This document shows positions 1-12,515 of a DNA stretch of 64,000 nucleotides, piece by piece. This DNA comes from Plantago major. Taxonomy: Eukaryota; Streptophyta; Magnoliopsida; Lamiales; Plantaginaceae. The notes under the pieces are model-generated. The model was not told the DNA's origin. It saw only the letters and a program-made list of their open reading frames with translations, and searched no databases. Within the stretch, counting starts at the first letter, position 1. Each line of letters begins with the position of its first letter. The position numbers and the translations under genes are program-made. The stretch is from assembly GCA_026545765.1 (NCBI GenBank), contig CM048843.1:89033050-89097049 (forward strand), in the 5' to 3' direction.

Positions 1-1518
1 TGAGTCCTGTAATGGAGTTTGCAAGAAACTCTTGTGTATTAGTAAATGAAATTAAGCAAAAAGTCTCTTTATTGCATTTTGCTTTCCATGTTAACAAGGT
101 AGGAGATGAACAAAGAAAAGATGACTTTTAAGTTCTCATCTCAATCGCAATGGTATGATTTTCAAGTACCATGCGCATTAAACGCGCAAAAGATTACGCA
201 TGTGTAAGATTTCATAAAATTGCACCTTAAGTGCGCAATTTTTTAAAACATATTCAACCTTCAAAACTTGACCTTTAAAAATTATATGTAATCTGTCCTA
301 GTTCGTGATCTTTGCCGCAATCCCCTAGAATCCTACAGATTATGGCGTTCTGGATGTGGATGTGGGTACAACTTTATAAAGCAAACAATGCCCCTCCAAG
401 TGCTCATCGTCAGCAGACTTGCCGATGAGACCATGGCGTGCCGTGTGTGTGCCAAGGGCCATTCTCTCGTTGCCTTTGCTATAGGGTTAATGCCACTTAC
501 CCTCGACTTATTCAAAAAGGGCTGTGTATTTAGGCAATTTTTACATAAAAACTGGCATACACCTTCGGGTGAAGTCCTACAGTTGGTCAAGGAAGTGTGC
601 GCTCCCGTTATGTCAGATCTATATGAGCAAGCTTGTTGTGGTGGCTATCGCCATAGTCAGATGGGGTTTCCTGTCCACCCCGCATCAGTTTTACCCCAAA
701 GTCTGCTACACGCATCACCTTCTCCTGCCAATTAAATGGTGCAAAGGTCCTATGGCATGAACAGTGGACATTCTGTGGCCCCCACCCTTAGCGGATCGGT
801 CAAATGTCCGAACACGGTCGACGGAACCTGGGCCTCCTCTGTCAGTTGTCTGTAATGTTTTCCTGACTTTCCTCTTTGTAGTGCCAATTAGTGTCTGCAT
901 GTAGTCTAGCAAGTTCTGTATTTGAAGTACCTGTCAGTTGAGTTTTGTTTAGTCCAATTTGTCATCGAGTCTTGCAAGTTTAATTAATAAAGCTTGACTT
1001 GTTTAGAGAAAAGATTGTGTATGTAACCGGTTTCTCTATAAAAATTAGCGTACTGATCTCTAGGAAGTCCACAAGGTGGTAGGGGGACGTGTGCGTTCCC
1101 TCTCCGTCAAATCTATACGAGCAAGCTTGACGTGGTGGCTTTCAGAAACGCTTAGCGCAATGTTGTTGCATTATATTTTTTTCTTGCGATAATGTTGCGT
1201 TATTGTTTTTAGCAATGTTGCTGCGCAATTATATTTGCGCTAGTCTTGCGCTTTGCTGGTAAGATCTTCTAGTGATTCGGTTAATGTGCATGGATTGTAC
1301 AATCAGTTTCCTTTTGAAATTGATGAAGTCGTTTTTCTTGATGTTTTTCACAATGTTCACACGAAGTCCTCTATTGTAAACATCAGGCATGTTGTGGTCC
1401 TTGCCACGGGTAGATCCCTAGCAAGGGGCATGCGAAGTAGTAGGCGACAGTGTTCATCACATTCTCGAAAGCTATCCTGTCTCATGACAAGGAGTTTGAG
1501 TGTTCTGCAATAGACTTT
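1..1518 (+). pseudogene. degenerate gene-family repeat, copy A (left part cut by window edge)
   Basis: This stretch is a near-identical direct repeat of 14690-16206. It contains a fragment around 370-735 encoding the motifs MPLQVLIVSRL and LMPLTLDLFKKG, and a later block around 1253-1513 with VNVHGLYNQFP. The reading frame is interrupted, so it looks like a decayed gene copy rather than a working gene. I do not recognise the family with certainty. The Leu/Trp-rich core seen in copy C vaguely recalls a plant-specific family I cannot name. The copy ends abruptly at 1518, where an LTR element starts, and copy D carries on past the same point with unrelated sequence, so this is the insertion site. 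Confidence 0.6.
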
Positions 1519-2827
1519 TGATGAGCCCGTATTTTAGGCTCTCATTTCGTTCCTTTTATCATCTTTCGTTCGTCCTTATTTGTTTGTTTTAGCGTATCTT
1601 GTGATTTTTTATGTGTTTTGTGTTTTAGTTGTGTTCCACAGGTTTTCGTGCATTTAGAGTTGTTTTGGAGGAAGAAATGGCGCTTTTTGAAGGTCGTGTC
1701 CGAGAAGAAGCTCAAAAACCCCACTTGAAACTCCGTTCTGCTCAGAATGTGAAGAAATGCATGAAGAGGCCGCTGGTCGCGACCCAAACTAGCCTGGTCA
1801 CGACCCCACGTGAATCCAAGCTGAGGAAGCCGCAGGTCGCGACCAAGAAGATCTCCGGTCGCGACCAAGGTCGAAACCAACGGTGAACTCTTTCAAATTT
1901 TGCCGCAGGTCGCGACTTAGCTCGCGACCAGGAAGCCGCTGGTCGCGACCGGCATTACCTTGGTCGCGACCAGCGCTGCAGAATCAGTTTCCGTGTATAT
2001 GACCTAATTTTTAACGCAGATTTAGACACTTCTTTTCTTACGTTTTGTTCTGACTCTCAAACAAGAAACCCTAGTTTGGTTCTCTTGCCTTAGTTTATCA
2101 TCGATTTGCTCTTGTAATCACATATTGACATTGGATTTTGATCCTCGAGGTTAGATTATCAATCGATTCATTCTTTCTCTTGCAATTACTTCTCTTTTGT
2201 AATTGATTGATTGATTTATGCTTGTAATCTCTACTATGATGCTTAATTCGATTATGACTGTCTTTGTGTATGGTATTGCTTACGATATGAGTAGCTAATC
2301 TCTTCGATAGATGCAGTAGCAATGTAGGATCAATCGAATTAGGATCTTGACCTAGAGTTCGTTCATATGTGTTAAGATCATTATCAAACTTCGTAAAAAC
2401 TCCGATTTCAGTACTCTACTCTTGTATTTTCTAAACCATTCAGGTTAACAATCAATCGTCTGACAATCGTTTGATTAACTACTTCAAATTTTCAAAGAAT
2501 GTCTTGGTTAAAACTGAAATCGAGAATTTATCTGGACAAATAATTGTGACAGCATATGAACACGTGGTCTGATTCTTATTCGATTTATCTGAATGCTACC
2601 GTATCTATTTCCCCTCTCTTGATTCAAATTCACTCTCGTTTACTTAGTTTAATTTACAAAACCAACTCAATCATACAAACTGCTACTTGCAAACTCTTAC
2701 GTTTGATACTTGAAAACGTCATAGTTGCGTAGTTAGCTCCTTGAGAACGATCTAGTAGTTAAGGCTTGTTTACTCAACACTGCTTTAGTTACTTTGAATT
2801 TTATAAAGTAATAATTTGAGCATATCA
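1519..2827 (+). repeat. 5' LTR of the gypsy-type element
   Basis: The LTR begins TGATGAGCCCG and ends CATATCA, three bases before the primer binding site. The start is fixed because the same 26 bases recur at 13586-13611 right after the polypurine tract. The length of about 1.3 kb is ordinary for plant Ty3/gypsy elements. It holds a cluster of GGTCGCGACC palindromes at about 1775-1975. Confidence 0.8.
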
Positions 2828-2831
2828 AATT

Positions 2832-2849
2832 TGGCGCCGCTGCCGGGGA
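2832..2849 (+). other. primer binding site, tRNA-Asp type
   Basis: TGGCGCCGCTGCCGGGGA matches the complement of the plant tRNA-Asp 3' end with one mismatch. It is where minus-strand DNA synthesis would start, and it fixes the right edge of the 5' LTR. Confidence 0.85.
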
Positions 2850-2980
2850 GTTAACTCCTACCGTGGTGTTTTTGAGTTGATAATTGTTTTTGTTTGTTTG
2901 ATGTGCTCTGTGTTTTCGATTTTCTGGGACTAACAGAAACTAAATTTCGGTTGAGGTTTTCTGCTAGTAGAGTTTTAGGA

Positions 2981-3352
2981 ATGGCAAAATACGAAGATTA
3001 CTATCAACCGAGAGAGGTTAAGGTTGGTGGACCCGCGGTAGTTCTGTCCAATGGTGCCAGGAACATGGAAATCAAGGCCTATCACTTCCATAATATGCCA
3101 AGGTACCACGGTATGCAAAATGAGGATGTGGTCAGGTTCCTGAAGGAGTTCGAAGGTCTGGTTGGGCAGATACCGACCAATGACAAGGTTTCGGATGAAG
3201 ACATTAGGAAGAAGGTATTCCCAATCTGCATGCAGGACCACGCTAAGACTTGGCTTCTTAACATGCCTGAGGGGTCACTGAACTCGTGGGATGACATATA
3301 CAGAGCTTTCATGGGCAGATATTTTCCCCATTCCAACAATTGGTGGATGTAA
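2981..3352 (+). pseudogene. truncated Gag of the gypsy-type element
   Basis: The ATG at 2981 opens a 123-codon frame with typical plant gypsy Gag text: a YHGMQNEDVVRFLKEFEG-like segment near residues 45-65, a KTWLLNMPEGS segment near 88-98, and GRYFP close to the end. Full Gag proteins of this class continue far past this point into a zinc knuckle. Here the frame stops at 3352, and the next frame (3340-3558) resumes with a later, charged part of Gag, so an internal deletion plus frameshift is likely. No zinc knuckle was seen. The product would not form a normal capsid. Confidence 0.7.
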
Positions 3353-3664
3353 GCGTAGAGGGGTCGGTTCTGGAATCCACTACTGTAGATCTCGAGGCAG
3401 TTTTCGAGAAGCTAGTTGTGAATTCCCAACACAAGGGGGTGCGGGGGGAAAGAGCTAATAGGAGCGAGAGCAAGCTCGTTGAGGAGTTCGAAGAATCAGT
3501 GCAACAAGTGAGGATCAATCTGGGCTATGGGAACAACTTCTATGAAAATGTCCTGTAGACTCCATAGGTACCAGCTAAACCCCAGCAGGAACAGGAAACA
3601 CTGGAGCAGAGGCTGAGGCGATTTATGGACCACTCTGACCAGTACTATTATAACTCCACCAAGT

Positions 3665-4405
3665 GTGCGGAAAAGGATGGAGCAGTCTGTAAAGCGATTG
3701 GAAGATGCAATGGGACAACTTCTGGCAAGAGTTCAGCAGAGGGAAGTAGGAAAACTCCCTAGTACCGTGGAAAAAAGTTTCATGGTTAAACTGACTATCA
3801 ACGAGGATTTGACACCATCGGCACAGGTAAATCAAGGAGGCACCACTTGTTCTTGCTGTGCAGGAAAGGGGGTGATTCCACAAGTTGAAGAGACTGGCAA
3901 GCTAGGTCTGGCTCAAACTCTGGAGTCAGTGATTCTGGAACCCACGGCTCCCCTGGTTTCAAAAGATCTAGTTGAGAGGGCGATTGAGAAACCCAATGAT
4001 GCAGTGCAACAAATAATCCCAAAAGAAACTAAGAGTATAAGTGATTCTGCTAGTTTTGATCTGCTAGTGGGGATAGGAGCGAATCCTGATGTAGTCGGAG
4101 TTGTCGATACAGGATCCAGCTATAATTTGATGACATTTGGCACCTACGAAGAGCTTGGTCTTAAGGGGATGAAACCAATGAAGTGCATGATGCTGCTCGC
4201 AGATGGGTCCCGTAGCCGACCTATGGGAGTGATTGAGGGTGTCAAAGTTGAACTGGATGGAGTCGCAGTGCCTACCGGTTTCGTCATAGTTGAGTCTCCG
4301 CCTCAAGCACTTGGTGCGAAAGGCAAGGATACGATGTTTCTTGGGCGACCATTCATCAAATCGACCCGTATGATTATTGACATCTACTCCCGTACCTGTA
4401 CTTAA
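3665..4405 (+). pseudogene. retropepsin-like protease region of the gypsy-type element
   Basis: This open frame of about 246 codons carries the aspartic protease signature DTGSSYNLM near residue 150, then LLADGS and a C-terminal LGRPFI, the order seen in plant gypsy proteases. The N-terminal half is a charged linker with no zinc knuckle. There is no ATG-led Gag-Pol frame joining it to the upstream Gag. Downstream, 4406-4660 keeps only a short stretch of Pol-like text (DRRKEYMGAYS) before the 3' untranslated region, so the polymerase part was lost. The active-site triad is present, but expression as an enzyme is doubtful. Confidence 0.7.
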
Positions 4406-5720
4406 GAGGTACAAGGCAAGCAACGAAAGTTGCATGCCTGCTTTGATCCCATATTAACTGCTGCACAGGATCGGCGCAAGGAGTACATGGGGGCATATTC
4501 TGGCCCCCTATACATTTATACCAATTTGCAGAGTAGGAAAGGAGCAAGGAAGGCTAAGAGCCTTTTTGGCACGAAGTGATCAAGAGTTCTGAAGAATTCG
4601 AGCTAACGACTATAACCATAAGCACCCGCCAACTGATGCGGAAGAGTCCTGTACTTGACTAAAAACGAGTACAAAACCTGTAAGGTGTTTCTTTCTCTTT
4701 TCTCTTGCTTGAGGACAAGCTTCTCTTTGTTGGGGGAGGGTGAGATGTGTATCCTGTGTTGTTTGCTGTTTCAATTTTTTTCTTTTCTTTTGGTCTGCTG
4801 TTTCCTTTGAGTCTGAGTTAACTGCTAAGGTCGAGCCCATTTTGCTAGTGTTAAAACCTTTTGATGCTTATGCTTTGAATCTTTTCTAATCCGTAGTGTG
4901 GGGGGGGGGGGGGGGCAGGAATTTTTTTTGTAAGTTTGTTTCCTCTGTAAAAAGGAAGTCTAGTTAGTTCTTTAGTCCAAAAATCCTGTGAGAAGCCTTT
5001 AATGCCGATGTAAAAATCTTGTGCCAGCTTTGTTTTGTGTGATTTCTGGGTAGAGCAATTCCTTTATTAAAGTTATTGCGCCACTTCATACTTATGTGTA
5101 CTCTTAGTAGTTGAGGATGACAAACGACATGTTCTCCATTCTTCTTTTCTTGCGACTGCTCTTTACCTTTACTAGAGCCATATTGTAGTTGATTATCGAG
5201 TCTGTCTGTTGTTCCTAAAAATATATATATTATAGTCTCGGGGTGGATCTATGATCTTAATTGATCACAGTTAGTCGTATTAGGCGTGTTTCAAATACTA
5301 CCACATACCGGCGTGGCTGAAAAGCTACATGTCCGTGAGGTTGATGACACGTTTACCAAACTGACACGCACAAAAGTGCGGACTTTCGGTAAAACAGACA
5401 CCTACTAAAATTGAGACAAAAAGAGCCCAATGAGGCCAAACAATAAAGCACACATGACATTTATAATGATCTAAAAAATAGTGTGCAAAATATGAAAATA
5501 TAAAAAATTTGAGCAAAAAAGGAGCAGCAGTCAGTCTTTGTTCTCATTTATTTGTCTAGAGTCGCGCCTTTAAGTCCCTTTTGACTTAACGAATTGAGTA
5601 CATTAGCATAAGAGATTTGTGGCATTCTGTGACGAAAGTCACCGCCCAGCTTTATTCTTGAGCGTTTTTAACCCGCTGGACACTTCCAGCTGTGAGAGAG
5701 TGGCTTAACTGATTATCTGT
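4406..5720 (+). other. 3' untranslated region of the gypsy-type element
   Basis: No credible gene. CTTGAGGACAAGC at about 4709 followed by a G-rich tract is a hallmark of plant gypsy 3' regions. A run of 16 G lies at 4900-4915. The region continues beyond the CACTA insertion at 13484-13585, which ends with the polypurine tract next to the 3' LTR start. Confidence 0.6.
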
Positions 5721-5752
5721 GAGAACTACAAGAAATTACTGAAAAAACGACG

Positions 5753-6040
5753 TTATGGGGCGACGGATAAACAACGACGGATCGCTAATCCGTCGCCAAA
5801 CCTAGCGACGGATAATAGTTATCCGTCGCTTATTAGCGACGGATATTGTTATCCGTCGCTATATGGGCGACGGATTTTATTAATCCGTCGCCCATATTTT
5901 GACTTTTTAAAAATAAATTAATTATTAACGACGGATAATTTATCCGTCGTTAATATTTATATTTAAAATTAAAAAAAATCAACCGACGGATACTTTATCC
6001 GTCGCTACAGGGCGACGGATACGTATCCGTCGGCCCAGAG
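5753..6040. repeat. left subterminal GCGACGGAT array of the CACTA element
   Basis: About seven pairs of GCGACGGAT and its complement ATCCGTCGC alternate, many forming hairpins with short AT-rich loops. In En/Spm, comparable subterminal motifs bind the TNPA protein. That role here is inferred. Confidence 0.8.
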
Positions 6041-6919
6041 GGGTTTTAGCAGACTGCTCCTGTGAATCAGAAGCCATTTCGCTCTTCTTCTTCTTCTTCC
6101 TTTCTCCTCCGTTTTTCTTCCTTTCTCCTCCTTCTCCTCCGTCAAATCCGGCCAATTGTTGACGATTCTTCTCAATCTTGGTGTCAATTCGAAGATCGTT
6201 GGACGAGGAGCTTGTTTCTTCCATCAATTTCAAATTTCATCCGCTATTTTCTTCGGAATCAACGGTATTTTGGCTAAACCCTAACTTTTTGAAATTTGAG
6301 ATTTTTTTGATTTTTGACTACTTATTTTCAATTGTATGTTTATATGAAGTATGTAGTAGCTTGATTAGTTAATTTGATCAATTATATGTAATTTGATATG
6401 TATATGTAATTTGATTAATTTGATTTGTATATGTAATTTGATAGTTAGTTTAGTTAATTTGATATGAATGTATGTAGTAATTCAATATGTATGTATGTTA
6501 ATTTGATAAGTATGTATGTATTGAAGTATGTATGTTAATTAATTATGTATGTAGTTAGTTTAGTTAATTTGATATGTATGTTAAGTATGTATGTAGTTAG
6601 TTTAGTTAATTTGATATGTATGTAAGTAGTAGTTGGAGTTGATTTGATAAATTCGTATATGTACTAAATTACGAGGATGTAGTTAAGTGTTTTGAGCGAC
6701 GGATAATATGTTGATTATATTAACGTGTAATTTATAATTTATAACTCGTAGTAGTAAAACACTTAATAAATTTTGTAACATATCGAACACTTAATAATTA
6801 ATTTATAAGGAACGTATAATAATTAACAATTAATCTCTACAATCTTCTTATCCGAATTGGAATCGATCTAATAAATTAAATACGATCTAATCAATTGGAA
6901 CAGGTTAAAAACGTATACA
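6041..6919. other. AT-rich CACTA leader, no gene supported
   Basis: The first part carries pyrimidine-rich CTTCTTCTTCTT-type runs (6081-6140) as in a 5' untranslated region. The rest is low-complexity TATGTATGTAATTTGAT repeats at about 6340-6640. One isolated GCGACGGAT lies near 6695. I see no coding sequence. Confidence 0.5.
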
Positions 6920-7326
6920 ATGAATTCCGACCGTTTATGGATGTACGATTGTACGACGGTAAATGGCAGAGTTTCTAGGAGTTTTGTAGAAGGGGTTAAA
7001 GGTTTCATCTCGTTTGCCATGGGACGTCCGGCTTGTGCAACTGGGGGTTTGATAAAGTGTCCTTGCACATTGGAAACAAGCAATTTATGACTCCTACAGC
7101 ACTATTCGAGCACTTTCGACGTTATGGATTCATGCCTGAGTATCATGTATGGATTCATCACGGTGAGGAAGCACCGTCCATGGCATACCTCCAATGGAGG
7201 GAGAGGCGGGGTTTGGGGCCGCCTATTGAGTGCCTTTCTACTTGTCGGAACATGTGCATGGTGTATTGGGAGGAGGATGTAGATCTGTTGGAATGCAAGT
7301 TCTGTGGTAGGGAGCGTCACAAGTGA
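6920..7326 (+). pseudogene. truncated duplicate of the transposase 5' region
   Basis: From the ATG at 6920 the text parallels the start of the main transposase gene at 7596: DRLWMYD, NGRVSRSF, EGVKGFISFA, then GLIKCPC. The frame breaks near 7088 and resumes in another frame with TPTALFEHFRRYGF and VWIHHGEE. It then jumps to MVYWEEDVDLLECKFCG, which in the main copy lies about 0.7 kb further on (near 8310). It is therefore a tandem copy of the transposase-associated domain with a large internal deletion. It ends at a stop at 7326. Confidence 0.7.
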
Positions 7327-7595
7327 TGAGGAGGGGGCTGCAAGAGAAAGAATCATTTGATAATCCGTTTTGTCTCTAGGCTTGTATAACTAGTAATCAT
7401 TAGTTGATTTATGAAACCAAACATTATGGTAAAATTGAAGCTAATGTAACTTATATTATGTAATGCCGTAACAATTGATGTTGAAGCTAATATAACTTAT
7501 ATTACGTAGCAATTGATTGAAATTGATTTATTATCGTAAATGATAGACCTCGATCTAATGAATTCAAATGTGTCAGGTTATTATCTAATTATTCA

Positions 7596-10500
7596 ATGAA
7601 TATCGATCGTTCATGGATGTATTATCGTACTCTAAATGGCAGAGTTCAATCGAGTTTTCTGAAAGGGGTTGAAGGTTTCATTGCGTTTGCAATCTCAAAT
7701 TCGGCTTGTGTAAATGATGGGTTGATAAAGTACCCTTGTGCAATGAAACAGTGCAGAAACAAGCAATATGTGACTCCTACAGCGGTAATCCAGCACTTGA
7801 GGAAAAATGGATTCCTGCCTGCATATCAGGTATGGAATCATCATGGTGAGGAAGCAGCACCGTCCAATACATATGACCAATACAGACAGCGTGGAAGGAA
7901 GAGAAAAAATGAACAAGACGGGGAACAAAGTACATCTGAAGGCGATGCTATTCGAGCTCGAGTCGAACAAATGGTGTATGATCTTTGCGAGGCGAGTTCA
8001 TGGACACAACTAACACTGAAACCGAGATGGAGGTGGAGGAACCACCGAATCCCGAGGATCAGGTGTTCTTTGACTTGTTAGAATCATCAAGGAAGCCGGT
8101 TTATCCGGGGTGTAAGCTCACTGAGTTGTCTTTGTTGGCTCGGCTAATGAGTTGTAAGGCTAATGGCCAGCAATTTGAAATGATCTTCAATGAATGGGTT
8201 GACGTAATGTCGGACCTTTGTCCTGAAGAAAACCTAGTTCCCACCAACTTTTACCAAGCGAAGAAAAAGATGCGGGGTTTAGGGTTGCCTGTGGTAACCA
8301 TATCGTTGTCCGAAAATGTGCATGATCTATTGGGAGGAGGATGCGGATCTAATACAATGCAAGTTACGTGGTAAGGCAGTACAAGCGTTACAAGGAGGGG
8401 TGGAAAGAAGCAGCGAAGAAAAATCTCTCACATAAGAAAATGTGGTACTTCCCTCTAGCACCTCGTTTGAAAAGATTGTATGCTTCAAGTGCTTCTGCGG
8501 ATAAAATGGGGTGGCACAAGGAGCGAGTAATCTCGGATAATGCAGAAGATGGTAGAATGGACCATCCAGCAGACTCACCCGCATGAAAATCGTTTGACAA
8601 GATATATCCAGAGTTTGCAGCCGAATCTAGAAATGTACGATTGGGACTTTGTACGGATGGTTTTAACCCGTTCGGGAGTGAACGAAAATACTCTTGTTGG
8701 CCAGTTATGCTCTGCATACAACCTTGCCCGGTGAGTGCATGAAGGAGCCATTCATGTTTCTGACTGCGTTGGTGCCTGGGCCGAAAGATCCTGGACTGAC
8801 GTTGGATGTTTTCCTGCGATGGTATCCCTGCATATGATATCTCGACCAAAAAGAACTTTACCTTGAGAGCAGCTCTTCTTTGGACCGTGAGTGAATTTCC
8901 TGCGTACTCCATGCTATCTGGAAGGAAAACCGCAGGGAAATATGCATGTCCACATTGCTTGGAGGATACAGATGCATTTAGACTGAAGGGTAGTGGAAAA
9001 TTTTGTTGGTTTGATTGTCATCGTAGGTTGCTAGAAAGTGACCATCCGTTCAGGAAGAACAAGGATCAATTCTTGAAAAATAAAGTCGCCAACAAAAAAG
9101 CCCCGACAAGACTTACTGGTGCACAAATTCTTGCGGAGATTGATAGGTTGGGTCTTATGAAAGTGACTGAACATGGGTGGATGAAGCATAACGAGAAAAT
9201 TGGTAAAAAATGTGGTTGGAGGAAGAGAAGCATCTTCTGGGACTTGCCTTATTGGAGCAGTCTTCTTATCCGTCACAACTTAGATTTCATGCACATTGAG
9301 AAGAACGTGTTCGAGAACTTATTCAATACACTTTGCAACATTGAGGGAAAAACAAAGGACCATGCGAAGTCTAGAGCCGAGTTGTCTACGTGGTGTAAAA
9401 GGCCTGAGTTGACAAAGAAGGATGAGAATGGTAAGTGGCCGAAAGCGTGCTACACAATTGACAACGCTTCTAGGTCAGTTTTGTTTGATTGGGTGAGGGC
9501 ATTGAGTTTCCCAGATAATTACGCCTCAAATTTAGAGAAGTGTGTGGATTTGAAGAAGACAAAGGTTTATGGGATGAAGAGCCACGACTGTCATGTGTTC
9601 ATGGAGAGGCTTATCCCGGTAGCATTTCGAGAGCTGCTACCGAAACATGTATGGACTGCTATCACCGAGTTGAGCTTATTTTTCAAAAATTTAGGCACAA
9701 GGGTGGTTCATGACAAAGTGTTGGAAAATCTTGAAAGGAACATACCATTGATTCTATGCAAGCTCGAGCGTATCTTTCCACCGAGCTGGTTTGATTCTAT
9801 GGAGCACTTGCCGGTTCACCTTCCACATGAAGCGAGACTTGCTGGACCGGTTCAGTATGGATGGATGTATCCATTCGAGAGGTACTTGGGGAAATTGAAG
9901 AAGTATGTCAACAACAAAGGTAAACCTGAAGGTTCGATTGCCAATGGCTACATTCGAGAGGAAACTGCAACCTTCTGCTCTTATTACTTTGATGAACACG
10001 TCCCTACGAAGACATCAAGGCCGGCTCGAAACGCAGACACATTCGAAGTTCAAGCGGATGATGAGTTTTCCCTATCTGTCTTCAGGGTATCAGGGAGACC
10101 TCTTGGTGCAGCTAAGAAAGAATATCTTACGGATAAAGAGTTGGAAGCAACTCAATATTATGTCCTCACGAATTGTGCTGAGGTTGACCCGTATATGATA
10201 CTATTTGCGAGGTGAGCAACACTTTCTTTAAATTTTAATATAGCTACGTAAGTCTCTACTTCAATTATAGACTTATCATCGAATCAATGTTTGCAGTTTT
10301 TTCAAAAAGCGTTGTTTGGAAGAAAATCCTCAGATGACATTGGATACACTAGAGGAACTACTTGACTCAAAAATTCCTACAGAATTTCCAGATTGGTTCC
10401 GAGAGTATGTCCGAATCCTATTAACAACGTCACGTGCATTTACTTAAAGGCTCTCGCAGAAGGGCCATTCAAAAAGGTCTACACATTCCCAGGTTATATA

Positions 10501-10970
10501 GTCAATGGCCTTAGGTTCAACATTTGAATGTAACACGGCCATGGCGACAAACTCCGGTGTGTGTTAAGGGTCTGGAAGATTATGGAGATGCTGCTTTATT
10601 TGATTTCCACGGCAAGCTAAAACGAATAGTGAGGATTGAATATTCCGGCTTGCCATTGAAACGAACCTTCTTGTTTGATGTTGAGTGGTATGATCCTAAT
10701 CCAGGAGGTACAAGGAAGAACGAGCAGTATGAAATGGTTGATGTGAACCAAAAGAAGAGGTACCGAACCAAGTATGAACCATTTATTCTGGCGACTCAAG
10801 CACGACAAGTGGTGTTTCTTGAATATCCAAGCAGGAAACGCGATAAGGCGGAATGGTTAGTCATGTACCTATTCGTGCTCGCTCGAAAGTGGAGTACATT
10901 GAGAAAGACGACTCAATTACCAACTCGTACCAACAAGAGGATGTCGATAAACAAGCAGAAAATCCCATAG
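7596..10970 (+). pseudogene. CACTA Tnp2-type transposase, decayed
   Basis: The order of parts is that of a plant CACTA transposase: transposase-associated domain (7596-7900), a linker, the KMWYFPLAPRLKRLY segment near 8440, the Tnp2 catalytic-type region (8806-9300, with FPAYSMLSGRKTAG, YACPHCLEDTDAF and HNLDFMHIEKN), a DUF4218-like segment (about 9600-10000, LPVHLPHEARLAGPVQYGW) and a DUF4216-like segment (10524-10850, LFDVEWYDP and YEPFILATQARQV). The frame changes near 8000-8080 and 8370, there is a TGA at 8584 where Trp is expected, and a short deletion with frameshift lies near 8811. An intron probably joins 10214 to the acceptor near 10297. The 8806-10215 part is open for 469 codons. 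The enzyme would act in the nucleus on the element's ends, but this copy cannot make it. Confidence 0.85.
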
Positions 10971-11726
10971 AAGCAGATGATGAGTTGTTTGATCTGCACG
11001 AGGACCAATATGTAGACTTAGAGGACGACGATAACGGTATATTATGTGTATTATAACTAGTTTGTAGTTGATAACACTTGAGTAATTATATGTGTTATTA
11101 TAATTTGTTTTGTATTATAACTGGTACTAACACATTTTATTGTATTTGTTACATGTTTTTGCAGATGCATGACAGAGACCACACTATCGCCCCCACCCAT
11201 GACCACCGCATGATAGTCTGGGTGGGGACAAGGTCGGGGGGAGAATTCAATGTCGAGGCGTGGTCTCGGATTCTGAGACCCCAACAGGAGAGAGCGGAGG
11301 GCTCTACCGGTCAATGAACACATCTGGGAGGCGACCATGACGATTGTCCCTACCTCATGTTCGATCCACATCATCCCAACGTCACGTGGAATGGCTTGCC
11401 TGTGATTTTTCCTGCTGGTCTTGCCAAGTAAGTATTATACATTCTTCTTAAATATGTAAAACATAACTTATGATAGTTGACAAGTATAAATTGTTGTACT
11501 AAAGTAATATATATTTGTTTCTTGTATCTTATACATTGACAACAGTTTATGGCCTCGGGAGGTCCACAACAAACTAGGTGACATCTTAGGAGGGGAGAGA
11601 GCCACCCAAGGCGGGGTGGTGAGTGTTGGTCTCACATCTCGGACCGCATGAGGGCCGAGTACTTTGATGAGCTGAGGGTAAGTTAAAATATGACATTCGT
11701 TTGTTTGTAATTGTAATCGTTTTAAT

Positions 11727-11993
11727 ATGAGTGGTATGTTAGCCACTGTATGTGAGTGGTATGTTAGCCACTTTATTTGGGTGATATGTTAGTCACCATT
11801 GTGTTACTAAAATTTAGGACAATGTGAGTGGTATGTTAGCCACTATATGTGAGTGGTATGTTAGCCACTTTGTTTGGGTGATATGTTAGTCACCATTGTG
11901 TTAGTAAAATTTAGGACAATGTGAGTGGTATGTTAGCCACTTTGTTTGGGTGGTATGTTAGCCACTTTGTTTGGGTGATATGTTAGTCACCAT
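11727..11993 (+). repeat. hairpin minisatellite, about 97-bp period
   Basis: Nearly three copies of a unit contain paired 18-mers such as AGTGGTATGTTAGCCACT and GGTGATATGTTAGTCACC. Each forms a 5-bp stem around the constant 8-base loop TATGTTAG. The stem sequences differ but stay complementary. Confidence 0.85.
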
Positions 11994-12372
11994 ATCTGTG
12001 ATGTTGTTGTATCTTATTAAATTGATGTAACATGGTGACGTTATATATGTATTGACTTTGGATGTTGTATGAAATTGGGAATGTAGAAGGAGTACTTCAT
12101 TCCCAGTAGGTATCCCACAGATCTGGCGTGTTTACGGTATGGGATCTAAACTATCTGAGGATATGGTGCATACTTGGAAGGCCATTCGGGATCGGGTGGC
12201 CCAATGCCTCCGACAAGTTGATGCAGTGGGCCCTTTGGGATGCCCTCGCTTGACGATGTCCAAGACATTACTACATCAATGCAGTAACCAGCGTCTTAGT
12301 CGTCGATGCAGGAGGGCGTTCACCACCTTGGGAGGCGATCTACTGTCACTGATTATAACCAATCGGTATGTC

Positions 12373-12515
<143 letters not shown>

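Noticed and set aside
3082..3339. Minus-strand frames over Gag
   Set aside because: They overlap the recognisable Gag text on the plus strand and show no domain of their own.
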